A DNA stretch of 62,043 nt from a virus, in IMG/VR virus record IMGVR_UViG_3300032322_001602, positions 1-62,043 of that record; one strand, given 5' to 3'. The notes beneath the pieces are model-generated. The model searched no databases. It saw only the letters and a list, made by a program, of their open reading frames with translations, and was not told the origin of the DNA. This document shows, piece after piece, positions 32,348 to 39,632 of this stretch; the stretch's first letter is position 1; every line of letters starts with the position of its first letter. The position numbers and the translations under genes were made by a program.

Positions 32348-32391
32348 CCCTTGGTGTGCCACAAATCAGCGGGCTCGCCCGTTCTGCGGGC

Positions 32392-32428
32392 AAAAAAGGG
32401 GCGCTGCCGGGATAACCCCGGCAGCGCC
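32392..32428 (-). terminator. Intrinsic terminator after the 32445-33062 gene
   Basis: On the minus strand a perfect 12-base-pair GC-rich stem (GGCGCTGCCGGG) with a 5-base loop, then two C and six T. It starts 16 bases after the stop of the 33062 gene and isolates that gene from the early operon. Confidence 0.85.
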
Positions 32429-32444
32429 AATCGACTGGGGAACT

Positions 32445-33062
32445 TCAGCCGAAGAGCTTCTTCGCCTTCGCCGCGTCACGGTACTCGATCAGGTCATCCG
32501 GCAGGCCGATGTGCAGGTAATCGGCCACGGCCACGAGTGCGGCCTTCGCGTTGCCGTCCATCGGCTTGAACTTGGTCATGCCGATCAGAGCCTTCAGATG
32601 CGCTGCCGCCGACTTCTTGTAGTCGGGCTTCTTTTCGACAGTGAACGCCGCGACCGCATCGGCCACAGACTCGCCGCCATCCAGCGACTTCTGAAGTTGC
32701 GTGCAGAACTTCTTGAGTTTGTCGATGTTGGCCGCGACAAGGGCAAACGGCTTCGCTTCCAGCGCCACGATGACGGGGGCGCAGCGCGCCAACTTCTTGG
32801 CAGCCGACACGAGCGCCGGGATCGAATCCTTGGCAATCGTCGGTCGCTTCGCGTACATCGCCTCACACGCATCGGCAACCCGCTGGGCTTCGGCTTTGTC
32901 GAGGAGCCGGCCCTTCAGAGCCTTTGTGCCGACGTCTTCCAAGATCGCTTCGCGGAACGTCATCACGAGTCCGCCGCGATCTGTCGCCTGCACGATGCTG
33001 GCCGCGAGATGGTTCACCACAGCATCGGTTAACAGGCTGTTAACTTTCGCATTCGCCTTCAT
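32445..33062 (-). CDS. Helical protein, monocistronic, with operators at both sides of its start
   Basis: This 205-residue protein is almost all helix (KGRLLDKAEAQRVADACEAM, SAAKKLARCAPVIVALEAK). No known domain and no clear helix-turn-helix was seen. It is transcribed alone: palindrome copy 9 is 67 bases before the start, copy 8 is within codons 8-13, and a terminator follows. That two-operator layout is typical of self-controlled regulators or of highly made early proteins, so it is a candidate for the regulator itself. The ATG at 33062 follows GGAG. Confidence 0.65.
   Translation of the reverse strand: MKANAKVNSLLTDAVVNHLAASIVQATDRGGLVMTFREAILEDVGTKALKGRLLDKAEAQRVADACEAMYAKRPTIAKDSIPALVSAAKKLARCAPVIVALEAKPFALVAANIDKLKKFCTQLQKSLDGGESVADAVAAFTVEKKPDYKKSAAAHLKALIGMTKFKPMDGNAKAALVAVADYLHIGLPDDLIEYRDAAKAKKLFG
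33029..33043. repeat. Palindrome copy 8, inside a gene
   Basis: Exact copy extended to GTTAACAGGCTGTTAAC; with the preceding valine codon it encodes VNSLLT, residues 7-12 of the 33062 product. Its centre is 101 bases from that of copy 9. Confidence 0.9.
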
Positions 33063-33129
33063 TGCATGTACTCCACTGCACGGCCGGGATGGCCGCTCAC
33101 TAAGCCCTTCGCGGGAGAGGGGCATTCGC

Positions 33130-33144
33130 TTAACAGGCTGTTAA
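33130..33144. repeat. Palindrome copy 9
   Basis: Exact copy in the 250-base divergent region between the 33062 gene and the rightward genes. Confidence 0.9.
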
Positions 33145-33275
33145 GCCCGGCGCGAAGCGGAGAAAGGACACCGGGGTACCGGACCAAGGCCCCCCCACCC
33201 GTACGCCCCTGCTTGGGTACTTCGGCCCCACATCCCGAAAAAAATTAAAACAACACATAAAAGGCCCATCACCTA

Positions 33276-33304
33276 TTGACACCCACAGTTGACCCATCTA
33301 GGAT
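33276..33304 (+). promoter_or_regulatory. Candidate promoter of the rightward genes
   Basis: TTGACA (33276-33281) is a perfect -35 box, followed after 17 bases by TAGGAT (4 of 6). If used, transcription starts at about 33311, only two bases before the ATG at 33313, so the first message would be almost leaderless. AGGA inside TAGGAT could instead be the ribosome site of a longer message, with another promoter in the A-rich stretch at 33238-33262. Confidence 0.45.
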
Positions 33305-33312
33305 TCGCTCAC

Positions 33313-33558
33313 ATGACCGACCAAGACGAGACGATCGCCACTACGATGGTCCTGCTGCACGGCAACCCTCCAGCAGGATTGCGCTGGCGGCCCGGCGGCT
33401 TCGAAAAGAGATCGCACGATGCTCGTCAGTACTGCAAGGCTCTGCAGGAATTGATCATTGAAGTGATTCCGGGGATCAAGGGCCAGAGAGCAGGGATTCA
33501 TCGCAACCGAGTGCTACGAATACTTTTCACCCGTCTCGATAGAAAGCAGGTGCCATGA
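33313..33558 (+). CDS. Hypothetical protein
   Basis: This 81-residue protein, first of the rightward small genes, includes GLRWRPGGFEKRSHDARQYC and a basic C-terminal part (IHRNRVLRILFTRLDRK). Not recognised. The ATG at 33313 is chosen over a TTG at 33289 that would lie inside the promoter. Confidence 0.5.
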   Translation: MTDQDETIATTMVLLHGNPPAGLRWRPGGFEKRSHDARQYCKALQELIIEVIPGIKGQRAGIHRNRVLRILFTRLDRKQVP

Positions 33559-33559
33559 A

Positions 33560-33826
33560 ATGAGCGAGTTGCAGATGACATCCTTCAAGGCCGAAAGTCA
33601 GCCTGAAGACGATGATGAAGAATTCGTACCGCCGCCACGCCAGCGGCGCAACCCGCTGACATATCTGTGGCACCTGATCCGCTGCAAGGTCTTTGGTCGC
33701 CATAACAATCACGTTGCTGTCGGCGATTCCGGCGGGATGCTGCTCATCCGGCTGTTCTGCACGGACTGCGACAAGAGTCTGCGCATCATGGTGATGTTCC
33801 CGCCCAACAAGGAGAGAATGCATTGA
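33560..33826 (+). CDS. Hypothetical protein with CxxC
   Basis: This 88-residue protein has an acidic start (EDDDEE), then PRQRRNPLTYLWHLIRCKVF and a C-terminal LFCTDCDKSL. One cysteine pair plus histidines in between could bind a metal. It ends within the start of the next gene and has AAGGAG at its end serving that gene. Confidence 0.5.
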   Translation: MSELQMTSFKAESQPEDDDEEFVPPPRQRRNPLTYLWHLIRCKVFGRHNNHVAVGDSGGMLLIRLFCTDCDKSLRIMVMFPPNKERMH

Positions 33827-34059
33827 ACGCGAAGCTCTGCAAGCATTTGCGGCGGATGGCACGTTCGGTCCAGAAGGACTGCTTCGATGCCGAGGGAGTG
33901 CCGATCGTATTCCGGAAATTGCTGGTGGACCCGCGTCACGAGCGTCGCCTGAAGACAACTGGTCAAGCCAAGGGCTGTTCAGCAGTGAACGACCCTAATA
34001 CCTTTCGAGGGATTCATCGCTCACTGAAAAGGAAGTACCGTGACGGCCTCCCAATCTGA
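33823..34059 (+). CDS. Hypothetical basic protein
   Basis: This 78-residue basic protein starts with TTG at 33823, eight bases after AAGGAGA and overlapping the previous stop as TTGA. It includes CKHLRRMARSVQKDCFDAEG and HRSLKRKYRDG. Unknown. Confidence 0.5.
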   Translation: MNAKLCKHLRRMARSVQKDCFDAEGVPIVFRKLLVDPRHERRLKTTGQAKGCSAVNDPNTFRGIHRSLKRKYRDGLPI

Positions 34060-34279
34060 CACTGCTACTCAGGTGATGGAAGCGGCGCGGAAACCCAACG
34101 TAGTTCCGCCCTTCGCGCTCAGCGAGATCGAACTCATCGAAATCGAGGCGTTTGCGCGTGGCTCAGGACTCGACCAGATCGCTCGTATGGCCTCTGAGCT
34201 GCGGGCGTTGCGGGCCGGCTATATGGAACTCAGCAAGCGCGTTGCCGTGCTGCAGGAATTCAACAAGAGGCATCTCTAG
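34040..34279 (+). CDS. Hypothetical helical protein
   Basis: This 79-residue protein starts with GTG at 34040 behind AAAAGGAAG. It is helical: LSEIELIEIEAFARGSGLDQ, then SELRALRAGYMELSKRVAVL, a likely short coiled coil. Unknown. Confidence 0.5.
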   Translation: MTASQSDTATQVMEAARKPNVVPPFALSEIELIEIEAFARGSGLDQIARMASELRALRAGYMELSKRVAVLQEFNKRHL

Positions 34280-34459
34280 ATGGTTGAAATTCTCTACCCG
34301 CACGACCCTGACGTTGCGCCGTTCTGGGGGCGTCCAGATGAGCCGGACAACCGCAGCCGGCACCTCTGGTACCTGACACGCGCCTACTGGGAACTGCCGG
34401 TAGAGCAGCGCCGTCATGCAGTACAAAGCGACAAACAGCACTCGGGGACGCAACCATGA
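34280..34459 (+). CDS. Hypothetical small protein
   Basis: This 59-residue protein starts with ATG immediately after the previous stop and overlaps the next start (ATGA). It includes WGRPDEPDNRSRHLWYLTR and a charged C-terminus. Nothing recognised; kept because of its tight fit between neighbours. Confidence 0.45.
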   Translation: MVEILYPHDPDVAPFWGRPDEPDNRSRHLWYLTRAYWELPVEQRRHAVQSDKQHSGTQP

Positions 34460-34770
34460 CTCATCCTGCACTGGCCCCTATCTACGAGATTCGGCAGACC
34501 ACTCCGAATTCGGTTGACGGCAAGTGGCGGCGGCTGATAACCCACCTCGAAATCCGCCGGGCGCAGAACGGCTTCGTCCTCATGGGGTTCAACGCCGCGC
34601 CATCACCCAACTTCCCCGATAACGACAGTCGTGTTTGCTTCGTTTGTGAGTCAGTAGAGTCGCTCTGCAACACGGTCGCGGCTCTGGCGTCCGACACTGG
34701 TGACTTTGCATGGGGTAGCTGTGTCGATCTGCCGATCACCAATATCTTCAAGGAAAATAGGAGCCTTTGA
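34456..34770 (+). CDS. Hypothetical protein
   Basis: This 104-residue protein has strand-rich stretches (KWRRLITHLEIRR, NGFVLMGFNAAPS) and a CFVCESVESLC segment. Not recognised. It overlaps both neighbours by a few bases. Confidence 0.5.
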   Translation: MTHPALAPIYEIRQTTPNSVDGKWRRLITHLEIRRAQNGFVLMGFNAAPSPNFPDNDSRVCFVCESVESLCNTVAALASDTGDFAWGSCVDLPITNIFKENRSL

Positions 34771-34949
34771 TGCCGCGCCGCTCACTCAACGGCATGCGGA
34801 TGCATGTCATCATCACCAAGCATCAGGACCGGGACCTGCGTGACCTCTCGAAACGCACCGGGCTGACCGCCGCCGAGCATATCCGCCGGGCCATCGATGG
34901 CTACTTGCTCGCGGCCTACAACTCCGGCAAACTCGAATTGAAGCGGTAG
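34770..34949 (+). CDS. Ribbon-helix-helix DNA-binding protein
   Basis: This 59-residue protein has MHVIITKHQDRDLRDLSKRT as the strand and first helix, then GLTAAEHIRRAIDGYLL as the second helix: the size and pattern of CopG/Arc-type ribbon-helix-helix proteins, which bind short inverted repeats as paired dimers. It is the only recognisable transcription-factor fold in the window, so it is a candidate for binding the 15-bp palindrome; that link is inference. The ATG at 34770 follows AGGAG. Confidence 0.65.
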   Translation: MPRRSLNGMRMHVIITKHQDRDLRDLSKRTGLTAAEHIRRAIDGYLLAAYNSGKLELKR

Positions 34950-34971
34950 TCAACCCGCAAAGGAGACCCTC

Positions 34972-35697
34972 ATGAACGACGGAAATCCCAAGTGGACTCC
35001 CAAATCCACCAAGGTCGGCATCGCCATCGTGGCGCTGCTCGCAGTTCTCATCTCTCTCGCATTCTGCACTGCTGCGAAAGCGCAGGTGGCCTGTCCAGCC
35101 GGAGCGGTTTGTGAGATCACAACCGTCACATGGACGGCACCGACGAGCAACACCGATGGCTCCCCCATTCTCGCCACTGGTCCTTCCGCTCTCGTCGGCT
35201 TCCGTGTCGAGTGGGGCACCTGCGGGGCTGGCAACACCTTCAATCCGCCCACTGCAGGCGTTCTGATCGACTTCGCAACGCCGGGGCCGACGGTTCGCAG
35301 CTTTCAGGTGAACCAGCCCAAGCCATCGACGTGGTGCTTCCGGCTTAACGCCAGCAATGCTACGAATGCTTCGGCATGGACGACTCCCGTCAGCAAGACC
35401 ACACTGGCTCCGCCGCCGCCGGTTCCGAATCCGCCGCCGTCGTTCCAGATCACGCAGGTGGTTCCGGGCGTCAACGTGTCGCCGATCTTCAAGGTCCTGC
35501 CTAGTGGTGCGCGGAGTTCGGCTATCTCCGGCTTCGTGGAAGTCGGTACGCCGTGTGATCCAACTCCGGTATTCACCTACCGGGGCCAGACGTACCACCG
35601 GATCGACCCGGCATACGTTGACAATGCGCTCTACGTTCACTGGTGGGCGTCGGAACCGTCGCTCGACGGTTGCGCTGCCTGCGCCAGTAGCGCGTAA
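34972..35697 (+). CDS. Secreted fibronectin type III-like protein
   Basis: This 241-residue protein has a signal peptide: basic start, hydrophobic core VGIAIVALLAVLISLAF and AKA cleavage site before QVA. Residues about 45-145 look like an Fn3 domain (TTVTWTAPTSNTDGS, LVGFRVEWG, WCFRLNASNA). After a Pro-rich hinge comes a second strand-rich part. No lipobox is present. It probably acts in the periplasm or at the host surface, perhaps in exclusion of other phages, since it is not in the virion cluster. Ribosome site AAAGGAG. Confidence 0.7.
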   Translation: MNDGNPKWTPKSTKVGIAIVALLAVLISLAFCTAAKAQVACPAGAVCEITTVTWTAPTSNTDGSPILATGPSALVGFRVEWGTCGAGNTFNPPTAGVLIDFATPGPTVRSFQVNQPKPSTWCFRLNASNATNASAWTTPVSKTTLAPPPPVPNPPPSFQITQVVPGVNVSPIFKVLPSGARSSAISGFVEVGTPCDPTPVFTYRGQTYHRIDPAYVDNALYVHWWASEPSLDGCAACASSA

Positions 35698-35700
35698 GCG

Positions 35701-35732
35701 AAAAAAAGCCCCGGCGGGTTAAGGCCGGGGCT
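35701..35732 (-). terminator. Leftward intrinsic terminator in a rightward region
   Basis: A perfect 9-base-pair stem (35707-35715 with 35724-35732), loop of 8, followed only on the minus strand by seven T. Flanking genes are all rightward, so it would stop antisense transcripts coming from the terminase genes or beyond. Confidence 0.75.
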
Positions 35733-35754
35733 AAGTGGTGAGGGGGGCTCACCA

Positions 35755-35958
35755 ATGGACACACAAGACAGTAGAGAGCATACCATGAAGCGGGTTTCAG
35801 GCAATAGGACGATTCCCGACGAGAAGATCTACGGGTTCGTGCTGCTCGATCTGCGTCAGAACAGGGGCACACCCGATGCACCCGTGACGGATCGAGTTCT
35901 TGGATGGGTGTGGGGGACCGTACTGAGGGGGATCACATGGAAGACGAAGAGCAGCTGA
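35755..35958 (+). CDS. Hypothetical small protein
   Basis: This 67-residue protein starts with ATG at 35755 behind GAGGGGG (an internal ATG ten codons later is possible). It includes KIYGFVLLDLRQNRGTPD and a Trp-rich end. Not recognised. It overlaps the next gene by 22 bases. Confidence 0.45.
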   Translation: MDTQDSREHTMKRVSGNRTIPDEKIYGFVLLDLRQNRGTPDAPVTDRVLGWVWGTVLRGITWKTKSS

Positions 35959-36104
35959 AGGCCAAGATCCTCGACATGTTCGGGCGAGTCAATCCTCAGC
36001 ACAAGCAGGTGGTGCTGGAGAAGCTGCAGCAGCAGCCCGACAACGAGAGACGGGTCAATTACCTGACCGGCTGGCTGAAGATGGACGCGAAACTCAAGTG
36101 CTGA
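35937..36104 (+). CDS. Hypothetical small helical protein
   Basis: This 55-residue protein begins MEDEEQLKAKILDMFG and continues HKQVVLEKLQQQPDNERRV, two helices. The ATG at 35937 follows GAGGGGG. Its stop overlaps the GTG start of the glycosyltransferase, so it is the lead gene of the sugar cassette. Unknown function. Confidence 0.5.
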   Translation: MEDEEQLKAKILDMFGRVNPQHKQVVLEKLQQQPDNERRVNYLTGWLKMDAKLKC

Positions 36105-37297
36105 CCTATCCAACAGTTGCAGACGAGTGGGCCACGCTGCGGCAGGTCTGCGCTGGCAAGTCCATCGCCCGCTATGGTGACGGCGAGTTCAATCTCGTGC
36201 AGGGCGGCAAGTGTGTGCCACAGCTGTTCAGCAAGGAGATCCAGCAGGAGCTGCGCACCATTCTCGTCAATCCGCACCCTGAGTGTCTCGTCGGCGTGCC
36301 GCGAGTCTTCAAGGGCATGCCGGAGAGCAAGCGCGGCTCGTGGGAGCCCCGGCTGCCGCAGTACGCAACCTACCTGAGCCCGAAGGTCGACTACTACTCG
36401 GCGTTCATCACGCGCCCCGACAGCGCGCCGCACATCGCCGTCAAGGAGTACTTCGACCTGATGGAGTCCCTGTGGAGCGGGCAGGAAGTGGTGCTGGTCT
36501 ACGGCGGCTACCGCTCGCTGTATCCCGAGTTCCTCAAGTACACGGGCGCGACCAAGGTCCACCCGGTGCTGTGCAGCTACGAGGACACTTACAACCAGAT
36601 CGACTACCTCGAACACGCGGTGATGAGTCTGGGCGTTGAGCGGGTGCTGCTGTGCGCGGGGCCGGCTGCGACCTGTCTGGCGAATCGGCTGTCGGCTGGC
36701 GGGCTGCATGCGATCGACCTCGGGCACATCGGCCTGTTCTGGCGACAGGGAGATCCTGCCTACCAGAAGCTCAGGTTCCTGCCGAGCGTCGTGACGCCGG
36801 ACTCATCGATGACCAAGGCAGCGATCAAGGCGAAAGGACAGGCGTCGTTTCACGCGCCTGTCAACCGCTGGTGGCCAGAAGTGTCAAAGCCCAATGCTGA
36901 AACGCTACTGGCTGTTGAGCAGTTGCATGCCGAGATGCTGGCGTTGACGCTCCCCAGCAAGCAGCAGGGAGCTTGCGTGCTGGTTGGCGGTGGCTCTGGT
37001 GTCATCGCCGACATGCTGGCGGAGCGTTACGAGCGGGTCTACGTGTTCCAGCCTGACCTTGCCTACTTCGGCAGCATGCGGCGCAACGTCAAGCACAAGA
37101 ACATCCTGATCTACAAGGAAGCGCTTGGCAGTCGTGTGGGACACACGGTGCATGACGGCTACACGGTTCTGCAGGTGACTGTCGAAAGCTTGCACATTCC
37201 AGACCTGAAGGCCATCATCATGCCGGCGGGGTACGATGAACAGGTTATTGCTGGTGCTGGTGGCAACCAGTGCCTTGCACGCAGGGTGTGGTTGTGA
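36098..37297 (+). CDS. GT-D-type glycosyltransferase fused to a methyltransferase-like domain
   Basis: This 399-residue protein has IARYGDGEF near residue 23, the DxE signature of GT-D fold enzymes (DUF1792), followed by EVVLVYGGYRSLYP and IDLGHIGLF. The last third (ACVLVGGGSGVIADMLAERY, then VYVFQPD) looks like the nucleotide-binding half of a SAM methyltransferase. GT-D enzymes add a sugar to an existing glycan on protein. Start is GTG at 36098, overlapping the previous stop. First enzyme of an eight-gene coupled cassette. Confidence 0.7.
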   Translation: MLTYPTVADEWATLRQVCAGKSIARYGDGEFNLVQGGKCVPQLFSKEIQQELRTILVNPHPECLVGVPRVFKGMPESKRGSWEPRLPQYATYLSPKVDYYSAFITRPDSAPHIAVKEYFDLMESLWSGQEVVLVYGGYRSLYPEFLKYTGATKVHPVLCSYEDTYNQIDYLEHAVMSLGVERVLLCAGPAATCLANRLSAGGLHAIDLGHIGLFWRQGDPAYQKLRFLPSVVTPDSSMTKAAIKAKGQASFHAPVNRWWPEVSKPNAETLLAVEQLHAEMLALTLPSKQQGACVLVGGGSGVIADMLAERYERVYVFQPDLAYFGSMRRNVKHKNILIYKEALGSRVGHTVHDGYTVLQVTVESLHIPDLKAIIMPAGYDEQVIAGAGGNQCLARRVWL

Positions 37298-37905
37298 TCA
37301 TCTCCCCGGCGCACTTCAAGTACCTCTATGTGCAGCGCGGGGAGGTGGCCGATGTCTACCAGAAGCAGGGGTTCGAAGCATGGAAGGCTGCGTATGAAGC
37401 CTCGCTCGCGAGAATCATGCGCAGCATCACCGGCTATCTCCCCGCTGAGTGTGGGGCACTGCTCGACGTCGGAAGCGGGCTGGGAGGTATTGACGTCCTT
37501 CTTTCCCGACGCTACGAACATAAAGTCTTGGTGTGTACGATTGACGGGGCCGACAGCCCGCCAGTAGTAAATGTCCACCGGCTGCCGTTCAACAACCAGC
37601 TGATTCAGGCCGACTTCCTCCACGCCAATGGCGTGCAGCGCCAGCACCATTACTCGCCGGACTTCGACCAGTTCGAAGAGAAATTCGACCTGCTGGTCAG
37701 CTTCGCATCGTGGTGCTTCCACTACCCGCCGGAAGAATATCTCGACCGTATTCGCGTGGCGTTGAACCCCGGCGCGACGGTCATCCTCGACGTTCGCACG
37801 TCGGCAGTCCCGTGGCACGACACGTTGCGCAAGGCTTTCGGCGACTACACGGTTCTCTGCACCACCAATAAGCTCATGAGGCTCGCATGGAAATTGACCT
37901 CGTAG
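37294..37905 (+). CDS. SAM-dependent methyltransferase
   Basis: This 203-residue enzyme has LLDVGSGLGGIDVLL (motif I), then FDLLVSFASWCFHYPPEEYL and ALNPGATVILDVR, as in class I methyltransferases that modify small molecules or sugars. GTG at 37294 overlaps the previous stop (GTGA); in-frame GTGs upstream are possible. Substrate unknown; a glycan is likely from its neighbours. Confidence 0.7.
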   Translation: MIISPAHFKYLYVQRGEVADVYQKQGFEAWKAAYEASLARIMRSITGYLPAECGALLDVGSGLGGIDVLLSRRYEHKVLVCTIDGADSPPVVNVHRLPFNNQLIQADFLHANGVQRQHHYSPDFDQFEEKFDLLVSFASWCFHYPPEEYLDRIRVALNPGATVILDVRTSAVPWHDTLRKAFGDYTVLCTTNKLMRLAWKLTS

Positions 37906-38564
37906 GTAACGACCCTGCGTTGCTTCCTGACTGCAAGCCGGAAGTTCCGGTCCCCAAGGATGCAATGTACTACGACGGGCTGTATTACCCGCGTTCGGAA
38001 GGCAAGCCGTGGTGGATCCGTGACTACCTGCTGAAGCGCGTGACTGATCTCGATCTCGCCGTCAAGCATGTGACTACCAAGTGCATGGCGCTGCAGGCCG
38101 GCGGGTACGTGGGCTTCTGGCCCATCCGGCTGGCGAAGACGTTCGAGCGGGTCTACACCTTCGAGGCGATTCCACCGCTTGCTGCCTGTCTGGCGAAAAA
38201 CGTCGAGCATCTCCCCGGTGTGATTCCGCATTTGGGGGCGCTTAGCGACAACATGGAGGGCGCGTACATCAAGTATGCCCCGGGCGGGCGCAGCAAGGCA
38301 GATGTGGACGACATGCACTGGTGGCGACCATCAGTCACCATCGACTCGCTGAAGCTCCTGCGGCTCGACTTCCTGATGCTCGACATCGAGGGTGGCGAAC
38401 TGAGAGCGTTGCGTGGCGGCAAGAACACCATCGACAAGTGGCGTCCTGTGATCATGCTGGAGATTCACCCGCCGCAGTTCGATGACATCGCCCAGTGGGT
38501 CATCGAGAATCGCTACGAGATCGTCACTCACATCCATTCCGACTACATTCTCTGCCCACTATGA
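37887..38564 (+). CDS. FkbM-family methyltransferase
   Basis: This 225-residue enzyme has the FkbM pattern: MALQAGGYVGFWPIRLA as motif I and VYTFEAIPP as motif II, then FLMLDIEGGELRALRGG and VIMLEIHPPQF. FkbM enzymes O-methylate sugars and other hydroxyls. The ATG at 37887 lies within the end of the upstream gene. It likely caps or decorates the glycan made by this cassette. Confidence 0.8.
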   Translation: MEIDLVGNDPALLPDCKPEVPVPKDAMYYDGLYYPRSEGKPWWIRDYLLKRVTDLDLAVKHVTTKCMALQAGGYVGFWPIRLAKTFERVYTFEAIPPLAACLAKNVEHLPGVIPHLGALSDNMEGAYIKYAPGGRSKADVDDMHWWRPSVTIDSLKLLRLDFLMLDIEGGELRALRGGKNTIDKWRPVIMLEIHPPQFDDIAQWVIENRYEIVTHIHSDYILCPL

Positions 38565-39085
38565 AATTGCTTTCCGATGGATATCTCGAAGCGCTGCGTG
38601 AGAAAAACGCACGCAAACCCTTCACTGGTACGCAGGGACGATATGCGGGAGCGGTCGTTCAGCGCGTGTTGAAAGGCGATCGGGTTCTCGACTTCGGCTG
38701 TGCGCATCAGGCGCTCAAGACCCAGCTCGAATTCCTGCAGCCGAGTGTTCGCGTTGTCGGCTATGACCCGGCCATTCCTTCGCTGTCGGAATTCCCCGAC
38801 GGGAAGTTTGACATCATCGTCGCCACCGACGTGCTGGAACATATCGAGCCGGAGTACATCGCCGACACGCTGAAGCTGTTCGACCAGCGCTGCACGCGGG
38901 CGATGTTCTTCGTCATCGGTACCGTCGAGACCGGCAAGAAGCTGTCGAACGGATACGACCACCACCTGATCGTGCAGTCACGGCAGGCGTGGGAAGCGTG
39001 GTTTGCCCAGATGCTGCCGCGCTGGCGTTACGTGTTCGAGGGCGAGAACAAGAAAGACTTCGTCTGCTGGCTGCTGCATGAATGA
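38561..39085 (+). CDS. SAM methyltransferase, tandem paralogue A
   Basis: This 174-residue class I methyltransferase has VLDFGCAHQALK (motif I), VGYDPAIPSL and FDIIVATDVLEHIEPEY. It matches the next gene along its length: LSDGYLEALR against ISDEYKALLRQ, VLDFGC against ILDFGC, and ATDVLEHIE against CTDVMEHVE. A duplication is likely. Start ATG overlaps the previous stop. Confidence 0.75.
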   Translation: MKLLSDGYLEALREKNARKPFTGTQGRYAGAVVQRVLKGDRVLDFGCAHQALKTQLEFLQPSVRVVGYDPAIPSLSEFPDGKFDIIVATDVLEHIEPEYIADTLKLFDQRCTRAMFFVIGTVETGKKLSNGYDHHLIVQSRQAWEAWFAQMLPRWRYVFEGENKKDFVCWLLHE

Positions 39086-39632
39086 GCTGATCTCGGACGA
39101 GTACAAGGCGCTGCTGCGTCAGAAGCACGACGCCAAGCCGTGGGGCGGCAAGGGGCATACGTGGTGCTTCCTGATCGCGCCGCTGTTGAACCGCCTGCCG
39201 GCGCAGTTGACGATCCTCGACTTCGGTTGCGGGCGTGGCACGTTCAAGCGCGAGATGCAGATTCTGCTGCCGGATGCGACGATCTACGAGTACGATCCCG
39301 GCGTGGCAGGTAAGGACGTCCTCTCGATGGTTCCGTGCGACTACGTGGTCTGCACAGACGTGATGGAACACGTCGAAGAGGACCGCGTCGAGTACACGCT
39401 CAGGACGCTAAACTTTCTTGCGATTGAAGGTGTCTTCTTCAACATTGACACTGCCCTGTCCAGAAGCTTGCTCCCTGACGGCACGAACACCCACATCACG
39501 GTGAAGCCTGCCAAGTGGTGGATGCACCAGCTGCGGGAGAATTTCCCCGGTATGGTCTGGAAGGATCATCCGACAGGGAAGAACCAGCTGGTGGTGTCTG
39601 GACACAGGGAGTGGGAACGTGACGGGGATTGA
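39078..39632 (+). CDS. SAM methyltransferase, tandem paralogue B
   Basis: This 184-residue paralogue of the preceding gene has ILDFGCGRGTFKREM, YEYDPGV and CTDVMEHVEEDRVEY, and a C-terminal part with WWMHQLRENFPGM. The start at 39078 overlaps the previous gene by 8 bases. Two related enzymes side by side suggest methylation at two positions or on two sugars. Confidence 0.75.
   Translation: MNELISDEYKALLRQKHDAKPWGGKGHTWCFLIAPLLNRLPAQLTILDFGCGRGTFKREMQILLPDATIYEYDPGVAGKDVLSMVPCDYVVCTDVMEHVEEDRVEYTLRTLNFLAIEGVFFNIDTALSRSLLPDGTNTHITVKPAKWWMHQLRENFPGMVWKDHPTGKNQLVVSGHREWERDGD

Larger units (their letters stand above)
31807..32444. other. 638-base control region / candidate origin
   Basis: The largest stretch without a confident gene. 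It holds, left to right, a 31-base leader hairpin, palindrome copy 6 with a leftward promoter, a nested inverted repeat (31941-32161), six GGACA boxes, a run of TA steps (32121-32132), a C7 run (32161-32167), GC-rich hairpins (32251-32276), two short perfect inverted repeats (32286-32299 and 32301-32313), palindrome copy 7 and a leftward terminator. AT-rich DNA, repeats and nearby replication genes fit an origin; proof is lacking. A weak minus-strand ORF (32064-32318) crosses it. Confidence 0.6.

Noticed and set aside
32080-32415. 111-codon plus-strand frame across the control region
   Set aside because: No ribosome site, passes through hairpins, palindrome and terminator, and its product is low in character.
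34972-35100. Lipoprotein signal in the Fn3-like protein
   Set aside because: Residue before the cysteine is Phe, which does not fit a lipobox; the AKA site is better.
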